Program-made: the position numbers and the translations under genes
Notes under the pieces: generated by a model
Databases searched by the model: none
The model's input: only the letters and a program-made list of their open reading frames with translations
Told to the model about the DNA's origin: nothing
Shown here: positions 12,314 to 26,335 of the stretch, piece after piece
Position numbering within the stretch: the first letter of the stretch is position 1
How the letters are laid out: the number at the start of each line of letters is the position of its first letter
Assembly (NCBI GenBank): GCA_963969395.1
Contig: OZ017798.1
Span: 9,602,173-9,666,172 of the forward strand
Source: Pseudoscleropodium purum
Taxonomy: Eukaryota > Streptophyta > Bryopsida > Hypnales > Brachytheciaceae
Length of the DNA stretch: 64,000 nt
Direction of reading: 5' to 3'

Positions 12314-15300
12314 CTCGGCTTGTGTTCCCCAATTGTTGTACATTACCCTGCCTGCCAGGGAAAGAAGGACAAAGTTTGATGATGGGAGATCACAAGTCTG
12401 CCGTGAGTTTACTGTTCCTATGTCCAGTCCACAAGCATAGTTGACTTGCACTTTGGCATAGTTGCCAGGCCTTCTCTGAGACGGAGGGTCTGGGCTGGGT
12501 TGCTCTGTCCAAGCGAACGCGAGGGATAGCCTTTTTTGAGCTTCTAGGAATTTGCTCTAAATTGAACAAAAAGTCAACATTTTGATAAGTTGCATCAATG
12601 TCTTTTTGAATTGTAAACATACAAATTCAAACTAGACATGTTGAAGATCACAAAAGAAAAGCAAAACACAACAATTGTCACTTCTGGATTGAAAGATTAT
12701 AATGTTTGATCATGATGGCATTAAAACTATAAAAGTGATTTGAAGTCTTTTAATCTTCTTTTCACATGTCAAATCTAAAATGTTGGTCACCAAGATAAAG
12801 GGCCTAACTTGCAAATTCCCAATCAATTTATGGCTTCACCAATCTACTCTACAATTTTTTTAAATGAATTTCTGATGTGATTTTTTCTCCAAGTTCTAGT
12901 GTACTTGAGGCTCATTCCCAAGAGCCCTCAACACTACAGAAAGTCAAGATTACAATGGACACCCTTGTATAAAATCCTAAATAGAAAAATCACAACCAAT
13001 CCTTTTCAAAATTGAATTTTTAATGCTAAAACTAGACCTCAAAAAGAATTTTTCAAAAATACAAATTACTAAAAATAGCAACTAGGTTTTATTTAACTTC
13101 AAAGTATTGTTGACACCAAAATTTGGTGCCTCGAACATTTAGAGGTTAATAAAATTGAGTACTTGATACTAAGCATCTAGAAGCAAGGAAATTATTAAAC
13201 TAATTCACATTTTGATCTATTTGACAAGAGCAGTAGTGCATGGCAAGAGCAATGTTTGGAAAAAATGGCGGCTAGTTCAAAGTTAGCCATTGAAATTGGA
13301 AAAACATCAACAAAAATCTAGTGAAAAAATCTATAAAATTTCTATTTAGAATAAAATATAGTGAAAATAACTGAACTTAGTTCTTTAAAAACTGGTTCAA
13401 ATGAGAATTGAAGGAAATTAGTTGGTAGAATACAAATAATTTCCCAAATATTCAATAGGAGTTGTCATTGAGGAGAATTGGTCATTGATTCTAAGGAATC
13501 CTTATTGGGAAGTATTTCATTTGGGGGTAGTGTAGAAAGAATTTTTTTTAGAGTCATGAAGCTACTTTCATCCATTAATATATGCCACTCATGGATGACC
13601 ATATATAGATTCATTGAAAATTTAGGGACAATTGAATAGCACTTTCAGTGATTTCTTCCATAGGAAAATATAAATTATATTGCCAAATATTTTGCAAAAA
13701 TATTTGTATCATTTTGAAGGGATAAATCTTTCAAAAAAATCCTTGGTCCTAGCTAATTCAAAGTTTTACAAACTCACTTATGCATACTAAGATATCTCAA
13801 TCCATACCAAATACATATAGGTTTGGGCAAGTTCATTGCAAGAAAAAAATTTCTTGTAATGTATATGTGAGCTATGAAATGTACATTAAAAAAAAGTACA
13901 CTTATCCAAACTTGTGATTGGAATGGACTTTGTTACCTTAATGCTCTTTGCAATGACTTTTTTGACATATCATTCTTGAACCTCATGATAAGGCCTATTT
14001 TATTAGCTCTATATCAAAGGGCAGGAGGCTTTGCATTGCTAAAAACTACATGTGAGACAATTTGAGTAGGACCTTACCTTGAAAATGAGATAATGCTATG
14101 GTGTTATAAGGAGAGGGACCCTTGTTGTGTTGTTGCTTTGTATCCTATGAATTGCCGTTTCTTTTCCTATTCAAACTCAAGTAAAAGACTAATATTTAAA
14201 ATTTGAGCAAATGATCTAAAAGAAGAGCCACATGTAGTCTAACTTGCCATGTGTATCTTTTTGTGAATAGATTTATTGGTCTATACATTCCAACTTAGTT
14301 AGATCATGATTCTCCTAACTAGTAGAACTTTGAAATCAAGCTTGTATATGAGTTTTGGGTCGGTCTACATAAAATATTCTATATATTTTTTTAATTCCAT
14401 TTACAATGACACTTTAGAAGGATCTTCAACCTCCTTATTGAAAAATGTTAAGTATATTCCTTTAATCCTTTGAAAACTTGCATCTCACTTTACCTTGAGA
14501 TCTGAATCCCAATCAACCTCACACTATCACATGATTGGTTCAAGATTAGTGGCTTTTTGAACTTCAATTTCATTGTACAAGCTTTTACAATATCATGCAA
14601 TTTTTTAGGGGGCTCTTTGCTATTAATGTCAAGATTACAAGATAAGAAACAAACTTTTTGATGTCAAGAAAATTTCAAGTTATTTGTAAGACAAATAAAT
14701 GAAGTAAAATAAACCAAAACTTTAGAAGAACATTTGATAGAATGAGATTCTTGGGTTCTTTAGAAAACTTCTAAGTGTCTAACACATGTAATCAATGACT
14801 AGTTGATTACTCATAAAGTTTTCCATTGGAATTTTAAAGAAGAATGTAACACTTTCAGTTCTTTGATTCTATTTTTTTTCAGAGAATTGAAATTGATAAT
14901 TTAACATGATGCTAAATCTAAGGTGGGCACCCAAAAATGCACTAGTAATTCAAAACCGCAAAGTCAACATTACTCTAGTACATGTCCAAAATCAATATGT
15001 GGTAGAAGAAATGATCTTAGAACTTCTACCAAAAAAAGATTGATCCTTTATAACCTTTTCTTTGACGCATTGGAACTTCCTTTCACTTACCCATGAGAAA
15101 ATATGAAAATTTGACTAGTCTAATATTACTAACCTGAAGCTAAAAGTGGTGATTTTAGGGGTGCCCACCCTTAATTGTTGCAATGACTTATAAGGTTCAA
15201 TTGTAAAATAGAAAGATCTAAAACCATTCCTATCCCTATTCTTGTACCTTAGACTGTGATTAAATCTGTTGATAACCATCTATTAAGATGTCATACAAAA

Positions 15301-16330
15301 GTTTGAGTTTAATTTGTTAACATAGTTATAAGACACATATTAAATTTTCATTCACAAATTTCAGATTTTTGCAAATTTCAGTTTTAGGTGCACCTAAGGG
15401 ACTATTTTAGTGGTCTAGGAAGCCAACACTTTGAAAATTTATAGAAATTACAATCCATATCCAAAAAATCTAATTTAAAAAAAAAAATGTTCATGATTTC
15501 ACTCACTAATATTACAAAAATATTATTTGAAAGGAAAAATGCCTCCAACTATGCTGAATTTCTTGAACGATCGGTTCTGGGTGTTTCCACTGTAGGAAGT
15601 GCATTCTTAGCTTCAAACTTTGAGCAATTCTCGGGTCCAAATGGCAGTTTGCATGGTAGGGCGGGGTCGTTCGCTGGCAATGGTGCCCATCTCCCGTCCT
15701 TGCATACTCGTCCACCCCCCCTCCGTCCTTCGTATGGCCGGAATGCAGAACGCTGTCGAAAAATTTAGAGCTTTTTCTCTAGGGTGGGTTAGTAAGTTTG
15801 AATCTGATCATAATCTAGGGTTTAGGGTGCGTGTACTTGAATTGTCTATATAAGAAAAAGAAACGCAGACGAGAGCTCCACACAATGGAAAACCGGAATC
15901 GGGTTGAAGTGCAACTACCGTTTGTGTGAGTTCTTTAGGTCAGTTGGTGATGGTGGAAGCTAGCTCACACACTTGTTTCAATTCAAAATAAGTGATGATT
16001 CAAGTTAACAGTCATAATGCGGAAGTTCAAATAATGGGCCTTAACTATTCCAATGCATGACAATCCCTTTCAGGATTGCGCATCACCTTCTTGTATCACA
16101 TTTTCTGCACTAAGTCTATGTGCAATTAAAGATGATTGTACACAATAGCAGAGAGCGATACCAATCGAGTTCCAGTTTTGGGCCTTTTTGAGCAATTTGA
16201 GATCTCAAGGCAATCAAACAACTCAAACTTATCAACATTGAGACTATGTCAGGTAATCGCAAAGCAAGCTAGGTCATGAAGAACACCGACGTGCTGCGCG
16301 CTCGTTTTGGGACCCTAACTGGATGCTCTT
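12314..16330. other. Intergenic between UGT-A and UGT-B, mostly AT-rich
   Basis: About 12.3-12.6 kb and 15.54-16.0 kb are visibly GC-richer islands. The rest is AT-rich with no gene I can support. From about 15.95 kb the sequence matches the 3' flank of UGT-C near 26.09 kb, which marks the downstream side of the duplicated UGT unit. The 15.5-15.9 kb island has open frames on both strands but no domain I recognise. Confidence 0.5.
15846..15931 (+). promoter_or_regulatory. Possible plus-strand promoter with a short first exon
   Basis: A good TATA box (ctatataag, 15846-15854) is followed about 30 nt later by an ATG at 15885 that opens 14 codons (MENRNRVEVQLPFV). A strong splice-donor match, gtgagt, lies at 15926. 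I could not find a downstream exon, so this may be the head of a lost gene or a chance combination. Confidence 0.25.
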
Positions 16331-19300
16331 CTACGTGGTTAATCCATCAAGAAACGAATCCAAATGTGTGTTGCTGTAGGCGTATTTTGAAGCCGATTGC
16401 TTGAGCTCCGCCGCTCGAGTGCGGAAGGCCTGGCCTTCCGCCTGATGCATGACCAGACGCACCACCCTCTGGATCTCCTCTCTGCCCACAAAGCCCCTCC
16501 TCTCTTCGTGCAGCTCTGCCGCCACCTTCACTGTGTCAATCAGGTACCTGTGCCCAAGCCCTCCAATAAGGTCAAATTCCATATAATGGCGCAATTCAAA
16601 GCACTAAAATTATGATGTTTAGGAGCATAGAACTCACTCGGACAAGGACTACTATAGATTTACGTTTCAAGACGCCCGGCCCCCAAAGTGCCAATATCAT
16701 GAATATATGCCAATATTACGAACTTCGTTTTCAATTGCTTTGTCAGACCAGTACACCCACACCTCTGTAACATCACAATTATTAACATCGCATAGTGTTT
16801 CCCCATCTCGAAACCCTAGGAAACGGAATTACCCAGTTCCAAACTTAGTTCCAAACTCACTCTGTTATGTCACAATTGGTTTGCATATGAACGTAACACT
16901 GAATTAAACAAGTGTGACAAGCGTGGACAGTTTGTCAAGTGCATGCATACAAAGGGTTCTAAACCTCCTGTGTAACTACATTGTCACTCTTACAGGCAAC
17001 ACCATTCATTATCACAATGTTTCACAACGACATGTCGTCAAGTGGATTTTGGCTGTGACATTAACAAGGTTTGGGTGTATCACGACTGCCAATCTTGGGT
17101 TCGGCACAAAGTCATTTCAAATGTGCAATTGCCATTACACTCAACCCTCTCTAACTGATTGCAATGCATTTGGTTATGAGTCCAGTGGAGCTCTCTAACA
17201 TGTGTTCTCCACTCAGATCTGTACACAACATGAGAGACATCCAGGGAACGAGCTATTCCACTCGGACTGTGCCCTTAGAGAGTAAATAAGATCAATGAAG
17301 AGTGACAAGATTAAGTTGAGAAAATGAAAACTAGACAAGAGAGACTCCGCAGAAGTGAAAAGGAAGGGAACCTGGCAGTCATCCACTGCTCGAACTGCTG
17401 CGGCCAGGCGATGATCGGCACGGCACTTGTAATACTCTCCAGCACGGCGTTCCAGCCGCAGAGGGACAGGAATGCACCACAAGCTGGGTGCCGTAAGATA
17501 TGAATCTGAGGAACCACCGTCGTCACCACCTTGCCCTGCTTCTGTGTGCGTTCCTCGAACCCTGTTATCATCACCCGTGTGCAAAACCAATCCAAGTTCA
17601 GCAGAGAATCAACTCCGACCTTTTTGAGATCAACATACATTGAGACTCTGTGTAAGGTCCCATGGTACCATTAGGTCCCTAATATAGTTCTACCCATGGC
17701 ACAAGACACTGGACAAGAGCAACAAACCTTCATTGAGTAACATTTACACCAACTCGAGTATCTTAACCTAAAGAGGAACAAAGTAGCTCTTCAAAGACAA
17801 GCAAGTAGGTCAAAATAGCCCAACTCTACTCTAGTCCCAATCCTCCAACACAGTGGCAATCATTCTATCCCTCTTAGGGTTGAAATATTCTCCTTTGGTG
17901 TGAATGTAAACAATGATCTTGGACAATGAAGCCTTGCTTACACTGAGTCTAAGTGATGCATCTACCACAAATGACACAAATTTTTACTTTCTTTGCCCTA
18001 CAAATGCCATCTTGTGTAATTGACTCTTCAAGACATATTTTATCTAAGTTTGCTTTTAAAGAGAGGTTGTAACTTAGACTTGAATATCATTGTCTTCATC
18101 CCAATTACTACATTTGGACATTCAAAGAATTTGCATACAATATTCAAGGATACGACTTAGAAGCTTTTCAATTGCCAATAAGAACCAATTTAGATACAAA
18201 CTATGCTAACACTTAAAGTGTTAGGTTTTTAAGTTTTCCCACCATAGCTCTAGAATAGAAAGTAAGAGACAATGGATGATCTTGACCTGGAGGAAGAAAC
18301 TCAGAGACATGTGGGGGAGGAGGTTCATTCACTCTTGGGATAGGAGTTCCTGCTATCCACAAAAAGGTTTGTTTGCTAGACTCCAAAGCAAAAGCAATCT
18401 CTTGCAACCGCTCCGACCCATTCTTTACTGAAGCTCCAAAAGAAGTTCCAAATGCAATGTACAACACCGAGCATGGAGGTTGCAAGTTCATCCATTGCAT
18501 TAGAGTTCTATTTTCTTCACTAATTTCATCTGTAATCACTCCAACATTTGGCAAAGGAAAGTCATCTGGAAGAAGGAGAGGCCCAATTGGGATGACCTTA
18601 GGAACCTGCAAGCACAATGTCACTACTTGTTCACTATCTTATTGCAATCAAGGAAGAATTGATTAAGATTGGGATGAAGGAATAATATGTGTTTCTTTAG
18701 TAAATAGAAGACAAGGCATGCACAAGCAAAAGCAAAAAACTTTGAAGATGAAGAAATATTCACTCCCAAAGTTAATACAAGGATCATAACAAAACTTAGC
18801 ATTTTAGAGGATACATACTTGTTTTGACGTTGCTTGCAAAAAAAGGTTGTCAAAGGCAACAAAACAATCCTCTTCAAGTTCATGGAATGTGTTGACTAAG
18901 ACAATGGGAGCCTCACAAGCTCGTTTTGACATGCGGAGGAAGTGATCATATGTACCCCTTTTAATGTATTCTTCATCCTTGAGCTCCGTCACCAAATCAG
19001 ATGGGTGCAATGGAAACTTAAATCCAGGGATTGGAATTGGCTCTGTTCGATTTTCCTCAGTGAGAGGTAATCTCCCCTCTGCTACTAAATTTGGCACCTG
19101 TGAACATTCATTGTTTAAAATAAACTCAATTAGATGATTTCAAGTGTTGCTACCTTACTCTTCTTAAACTCACAACTTGGTATACATTGTGTGAGTATTA
19201 TTGAAGTTGTTGTTCTGGAGCTAAGTTCTTGAATGGAAAACGACTTCAATCATAAAAAACTATCAAATCAAGGAATTAAGTAGTTTCAACTGAAAGGGCT

Positions 19301-20360
19301 GCAATCCAACACTAAGGCTTCATCTGCCCCAAGTTTTTTGAGAAGATGATTGGATGTCATAAGCGTTTAGTAAGAACAAATGAACGAAAAGAATTGCACG
19401 GATGACAAAGAGACAAATGAAATCCTGACATCCTTTGCATCTCTTATACTTTCTAAATGCAGATTGCGTTACATCGAACTGGCTGACCTTTAACATGGCA
19501 ACGCAAATTCACTGAACTTCTTTCACCACTCAAAATTGTCAGTATAGAAGTTCAGTGACTTTATTGAACCCACTGTAAATCCCCCCACACATTGTTGCAT
19601 TGCAGCCGGCTTCCATCATTCTAGTCTACTAAATGAAGTGCACGGTGTCACCAATCCCTGTCACGGACGATTTCATCAACCATTTGTAAGTGCGAATGGT
19701 AAGTGCTTACCACTTACATATTCCTCCGCAATCCAGTTCTGACAAATTAAGTTAACCCAAAGAAAAGACTACCGTATCCACGTTTCTTAGTTAACTTTCT
19801 GCAAATTCGAGTTCTGTTGCAATGGTTGTCCTACGAGCTTGATCTAATAAGAGGAGATGACAAGTGCGGAGTGAGTGCATACGTACGTGGAGCATGAGCG
19901 ACAGATTCGACGCAGGCTGAATGTGCAGCACAAATCGCGGAATCCCAAATTCCTTCGCCAACTCCTGCGTCCACCCCACCAGCATATCCGACACCACACA
20001 ACACGGCTTCGGCTCCATCGCCATCAGCAACCCTAAATGCTTTCCAAACGCACTCACGAAAATCTCCTCCGACGCCACTGCCCAGACCGTCTTCCGAAAC
20101 CCTTGCAAAGTGCCATCGTCAATCCCATCCTCCACGGGGACGAGCTCGATGGAGTCGCCCGCAGCGAGGAGCCGCGGGGTCGTACGCCAGTATAGCGGGT
20201 GGGTCCACACCTGGCGAACGTGGTAGGCGGAGCTGAGGATGGTCACTTTGATGGAGAGAGAGGCAAGGCGGAAGGCGAAATCGAACATGGGGAGGGAGTG
20301 GCTGGGAATGAACATGGGGACGAGGACGATGTGCACGCGGTACTTCGGGCGGTGGTCCAT
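16331..20360 (-). CDS. UDP-glycosyltransferase family 1, copy B, altered PSPG box
   Basis: The tandem paralogue of copy A has the same five-exon structure: 19887-20360, 18819-19097, 18287-18605, 17372-17561 and 16331-16547. It totals 1,479 nt, or 492 aa, in one open frame. The N-terminal catalytic His (PSHSLPM) and Asp (VVSDMLVGW) are kept. In the PSPG box, however, FLSHCGWN has become FLSLCGWN (His to Leu, residue 391) and SGVP has become SAVP. As in copies A and C, the opening Trp is Val. In the family this His contacts the nucleotide-sugar phosphates, so I infer reduced or lost transferase activity. The reading frame is otherwise intact, and the alternative is a changed donor or a non-catalytic role. 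Confidence 0.87.
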
Positions 20361-20557
20361 CGCTGCAGCTAACAAGTGCAAATTTGAGCTCAGTCTCGCT
20401 AGTTGTGGGGATGCACTGCGTTCGGGGAGCTAGAGCAGTTGCGAAATTGAGAGATTAGATGGAATTGGGAGAGGTCACAGCTAGTATTTGAAAGTGGGTC
20501 ACTAGCTTTGATTTTGTTGGACAACGCAGAGAGCTGGTTTGGGGGTTCGGAAGAAGG

Positions 20558-20999
20558 CTGCGCAGGATCAAGAGAAAAGAAGGCTGCACAGGATCAAGAG
20601 AAAAGAAGGTTGCACAGGATTAAGGAAGACAAAGCTGCGCAGGATCAAGAGAAGAGAAGGTTGCACAGGATCAAGGGAAGACAAAGCTGCGCAGGATCAA
20701 GAGAAGAGAAGGTTGCACAGGATCAAGGGAAGACAAAGCTGCACAGGATCAAGAGAAGAGAAGGTTGCACAGGATCAAGGGAAGACAAAGCTGCGCAGGA
20801 TCAAGAGAACAGAAGGTTGCACAGGATCAAGGGAAGACAAAGCTGCGCAGGATCAAGAGAATAGAAGGTTGCACAGGATCAAGGGAAGACAAAGCTGCGC
20901 AGGATCAAGAGAACAGAAGGTTGCACAGGATCAAGGGAAGACAAAGCTGCACAGGATTAAGAGAATAGAAGGTTGCACTCAATAGAAGGTTACACTCAG
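20558..20999. repeat. Minisatellite upstream of UGT-B: 16 units of 26 bp, largely alternating A/B
   Basis: Sixteen full units (one of 25 bp) and two partial ones start 198 bp upstream of the UGT-B ATG. Most alternate between a ctgcgcaggatcaagagaag type and a ttgcacaggatcaagggaag type, giving a 52-bp higher-order period. This is the longest of the three arrays. The 26-bp unit is not a multiple of three, so the long frames that cross it are by-products. Confidence 0.93.
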
Positions 21000-22157
21000 G
21001 TTCTGTGCAAATAGAATCACTTTGTAGAATTGTCAAAAACAGTGTGGATCAAGAGTTTCAAAAAACAGATCACAGTCTGGTCAATGTGCTTGTTGCTTAT
21101 AAACGTGTTCTTAATTCCTTGTGTGTAAAAAATATATTTGTGTACTAAGACCAAAATAAATGGAAACATGGTGTGAGTCATTTTGTGAGAGCCAAAATTA
21201 CAGAAATATTGTAAGTTTGATGTGCTCTATTCAAGCTAAGGTTGATTTTGATTGAAGACTAGTCCGGTCTATCAGCATCAATAACTACCTATGCACCTTT
21301 CACTTTGAAAATTTATAGTTAATTCATTCTAAGTTAGAAAATTACGATTTAAATTGCCAATGAAGTCTTTCTCTTTCCTCTTTCTATCCAAACTATGTAA
21401 AAAAAATATTACCCTTGATTAATTTTTCTATAGAGGTTCATTATCCCTTAGATGGGTGCTTTATGAACCTCCTACTTTATAGTACTTTAGAGCCAATTGA
21501 ACTCAAGGTAGCAATAGTGCAAGCTTATTTAATGTTATGTGGATAATTGAATCTAGCTTTGAGATCAACACTAACTACACAACTAAAACAAGTGGAGGTT
21601 CAAGGAAAAGACAAAGTTCCTTTTAGAGAGTTTTTGAAATCATGTCTTCTACATAGGTACATATTGATTTTGGAGATGTACCCAAAGTCATGGTGGTGGT
21701 TTGGATCAATGGCACATTCATTAAAAAAAAAAAATCTAAGGCCTTTAGAAGGCTATTGACTTGAATTAGTAGTCCAAATCCAAAAAATAAATTCATAAAT
21801 TAATTAAAATTTAGTTTAAAAATTATTTTAGATCATGTGCCAATATGCCATATGATTGCCTCAAGTGCCACATCAAATTGCAATTTCTATGATCTATTTT
21901 TTCTCAAAAAAGTTATTTTCAATTTTCTATATTTTCATTGTTGGTCAAAAGCCAAACAATCCTTTGGAGGATTTAGATTATTTCAAATGTGGGGGGAGGC
22001 CACTTTAGATGGTAATTAACCTTTAAATGACATATCTAACTCAAAAGGGACTAAGAATCTTCAAGAAAATTCCTCCACTACTCAACTATATGTAAACTTC
22101 CTTGGTATCATGGTTCTTTTTATTTTCACAAGATGCATCTAAATCAATATAAGTTTT

Positions 22158-22249
22158 GGGTTTTGAATTATAATTTGAACTTATAATTTTTGAATTATAA
22201 TTTGAACTTATAATTTTTGAATTATAATTTGAACTTATAATTTTTGAAT
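22158..22249. repeat. 27-bp tandem repeat, about 3.4 copies
   Basis: The unit ttttgaattataatttgaac plus ttataat repeats head to tail. The matching flank of UGT-C (around 31755-31800) holds only one divergent unit, so the expansion is specific to this copy. Its frame reads as a 9-residue repeat, but nothing suggests it is translated. Confidence 0.85.
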
Positions 22250-22639
22250 TGAAAATTTTGATAAAAATTTTGAATTGTGGTTTTGAAGTTGTCCATGGCC
22301 TTGAAGAGGGCAAAAACTCATCATTGATTCATCATTTGAACAAGCAACACAATGCTTGTTTAAGAAAAATCCTAGAATCTAAGTTTAGGCAACCCTTCCA
22401 AGACTTCAAAAGTCCTTTAAGAATTAAAGTGACAATTTATCAATTGTCTTCTAGTAAAACCTAAGAAGCTTAAATACAACTCATTGTTTGCTAGAGCTTA
22501 AAGAAAACAACCAACAAATCAAAAATATCTCTACCCAAATAAATATGTATTACCTCAATATGTCTCTTTCATGTGATCTTTAGTGCAATCTTATATTTGA
22601 TCATTATATCAAAAAATCTCTATTTTACAATTTTAGAAT

Positions 22640-23945
22640 GCTACTATAAAATTTCTACATGTCACACTTTCATTAGACAAAAGAAATGAATTCTAAAGGA
22701 TGACAGGACCTAACATGCCACTATTGTTATTATGTATACACATGTTTTACTTTCATTGCCTAGATAAGTTTTGAAGTTTTGAACCATTACACACCATTTC
22801 TTTATCTCTCCTAGGTGATTGCAAGAAAGACCTATCCTTTTTTTTGCATCACATTTGGAATGACAAAGCTTAGATCGGCTTTAACTTTTGGAGAATGAAG
22901 CAAATGTACTTGCAATTTTTATTGAAGATGACTTATTGAGTCATAATGAGATTTCTTGTTCTTCAAAAATTTCAAAAAAACTTTTTATAATTACAATTCA
23001 ATTTAGCTAATTTGTTACACTTTATAGTTTAGGAGTTCTTAGTACTATGGAGTATCCAAAATTAATGATCTAAAGCTGAAATTTTTTTGGTTTATTTCTA
23101 CAATAAGCAAGCATGTGCCTACCAAAAGTCACTTAAAAAAACATTATTTTATATCCTCTACATGCGTGCTAATAGGGTTCTTTTGTGAATGCATTTCTAA
23201 ACATTGAAAATGGTAATAAGATCATTCTTTTGGTGAAATATCTTTACTATATAATTCTACCAAATTGCCAAATTTTAATTTTCTCAAAAAAAATTCCCTA
23301 TTTTTTACAAATTAAGACATCAAAGTACCTATTTTCTTGAGATTTAGGACTTTTCTAGTTCTCCTATTCAATAAATTTTTATATTCTTTTCCTTCCTAGG
23401 GTACCTTCTTCTTAAAGGTGTATACATTAAACATTTTTTTTACATTTAAAAAAATTCTAGTCCTAAATTACTCCTTTAAAAATCATGAATTCTATGCAAA
23501 ATGCTATAAAAACCAACACGTCTTTCTTGTAAATGAATCACCCTCCTTGTAGATATTGGATAGAAATAATAAATGACACAAACGCAACCATCATTTTATT
23601 ATTCAACTTCATTTTATATTCCATACATTTGTCATTGTTGATATTAAATAAGCATGCATTCACAATTCATCTAACTATTGTGTAAGAATCATCCATCCAC
23701 TAATCTATTTACATTATTATATAGTGTGTTGACAATTTCAACATGCTTATGTGTCAAATTCTGAATCAAAAAAGGATAATAGTTTATCCTTTTGTAGGAG
23801 TAGGTAATTTACAAACCATTGACTTTAAGTGTGGGCAAAGAGTTATACCAAGTCCTTTGTGGGACAACTCATTTTCAAAATATAATGAACAAACACTTGC
23901 AATAATATCAAGCACATTGAGATATAGCTTTAGTATATATTGAAA
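22640..23945. repeat. Dispersed non-coding repeat R, copy 1
   Basis: This stretch includes phrases such as taataaatgacacaaa, attcaacttcattttatattcc and aagcatgcattcacaattca. It matches 32200-33640 and 47590-48410 in the same orientation. No coding content is recognisable. Copies 1 and 2 flank UGT-B and UGT-C, while copy 3 abuts an ISG12 unit, so this looks like a repeat family and not only part of the UGT duplication. Confidence 0.6.
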
Positions 23946-26335
23946 GTAAGATGTGGGAGAAACCTCAATTTTGCCAACCTAAGTCTTAGAGCATTGTTGT
24001 TAAATGTTACATTACATTACTAAGAAATACCTTTGAATTCTTTATATTACATATTTTTATCTTTTTAGATATATTATACTGATTTTTATTCATATGTATA
24101 TTAGGAACATTTGAGAATGTTGTAAAGTATATGTATATTTGTATATATGGAATAGATCTCTCTACAAAATTGAAGCAAACTTATGACAATGCCTTTTAGG
24201 ATTTAATCTCTAAATGTCCACATCCTTTTCCAAAATTGATGATTTGGAAAAAATTGTAAGAAAGTGCTATTTGGAAGAATATTTTGGAATTGATATACAA
24301 ATAAGAATTTTAGATTTTGAATTGTGTATACCATCTGTATAGTTAGATTCACTAGTGCTATCACCAATATTTTTTAATAAATTTTTGAAAGGGAAATTTC
24401 TAAATTCCTTCTAAATTCAATTTCAAGCAAAATATTATCATTTTTTGAGTAAAACTTGTTGAAATGGATTTGAAACAAGGTTTTCTTGATATAGTGATTT
24501 TCTGAAATTTTGGGGTTCTTTTAATTTATCACCTCATTTTTGCTAATCTAGTTTTGAACTAAAATCAATGCAATTTTTGGTTTGACACACTTCCACGTTT
24601 GTAATTTTAGAAAAATATGAATTCTAGTATCACCAAATCCAACCATTGGATAGGACAACAACTTGATAAAGTATCTTTACAAATTAGATGACTTTCATCC
24701 AAGCAGTAATGAGAAAGAAAATTGAATTTCAATTTGTTTGTTGTCCAGATTTTGCACATTGGAGTGCTCTGGGGTTAACACCATCTTGTTATATTATATT
24801 TCCTATACATTTTATATTCTTGATCATTTAAACTTGCAAAGATGGACTAGTCATTGTGGAAATAGGTCCAAGCACATTGGTAAGGGGCATTAATAGATGT
24901 TATTGAGGTGCTTATAGAGGTCCTTATTAGAATATTCTACCAAAAATTGTTGCTTATTCATCTAAAGTAGTCTTTTATTGTATGAATTAATGCTCTTTTA
25001 TACTAAAAAACTTAACATAATTATTTTTGTAATGTATTATATCAAATAGCCATAATTAAAAAACAATACAATACAATTTTTTTTCATATTTCAAATCATA
25101 TTCAAGAGTTTGAATGAAGATTCTTTATAAAAAACATTGGTTATGTCCAAGTTGGCTCCTATAAGTATACTTGGATCCAAATCATCTTTTTTAATACAAT
25201 GTGAATCATCTATTTAAGAAAAAACGAAAAGCACATATTGGAAGTCAAACTATTGTGCAAGACCTTCGCTTTTTGCACACTAATCCAAAGATGAATATAT
25301 GCACTTCTATCGAACATAGAAGGACTCTTTATCATACATCAAACCACTCTAGTCCTCAACATGCTTACAAAGTTAAGAATGACCATATCTAATTTGAATG
25401 ATTCATCACTTTTCTAAGCACACCAAATGCAAGGTGCATAATTCGGACTCATTTAGAAGATTTCATAACTCATTCAAACATTGTTCTTATAATGCATACC
25501 AAAGTGCATTTGAATACTCTTTCACTTGGGAATGCCAATAAGATCCAACATATACTATTTATGTTTAATAATTGTAAAGATGCTCAGCTGCAGGTGGTGT
25601 CAATTATGGGTGCACTTAATAAATTCCCAAACTTGTTGACATCTCTTTTCAGGACGATTTTGTCCTAAACAGTATTGACAAGTCTTAAGCACTTGAATGT
25701 CATATTTTTGAGCTCAAATTTTTCCCCGCTTCAAAGAATATCACCAAATCTATGTCTGTGAAGCACGTCCTAGTTACTTTCAAAAAATTGGCCAAAATTG
25801 GTTTCTACTCTCTGGGCACTTGTCTCACCTTCAATTGGAAATCTGAAGAGAAAGAAAAGGAACTAAAAAGTCCCGCACTGATAGACTTTAAGAACACAGC
25901 AAGCCTTTGTGAACTTTGACAAAATTCTTCCACTTCTCTCTCTTGTTCTGAATCTGACTTTCCTGAAGACAAGCATAATCTGGAAACTGAGCACTGAAAC
26001 GATGCTTGCAGAGGAACTCAACTATTGAGTAGACATAATTTCAATGCAGGAAGGTTGCATCAGTCTGGCAAGTAGTGATTGTCGGCAAAGGTGATTCAAG
26101 TTAACACTTATAATGTGGAAGTTCTGATGATGGGTCGTAACTATGTACACAATAGCATTAACTATGTCCGCAATTAAGCATGTACACAATAGCAGGGAGC
26201 ACTCACAATCGAGATCCATCTTTTTGCCTTTCTGAGTAACTGAGATCTCAAGGTAATCAAACGGCTCCAACTTACCAACATTGAGACTATGTCAGGTAAT
26301 GGCAAAGCAAGCGAGGTCAAGAAGAACACCCACAA

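Noticed and set aside
20558..20972. A regular 26-bp array that could suggest a CRISPR
   Set aside because: The units are contiguous with no unique spacers, and the genome is eukaryotic. It is a minisatellite.
20539..20985. A 148-codon open frame of Lys/Arg/Gly/Ser-rich repeats across the UGT-B minisatellite
   Set aside because: The 26-bp unit is not divisible by three, so all frames stay open by repeat structure. It lies antisense to the UGT promoter, and array length varies between copies without regard to frame.
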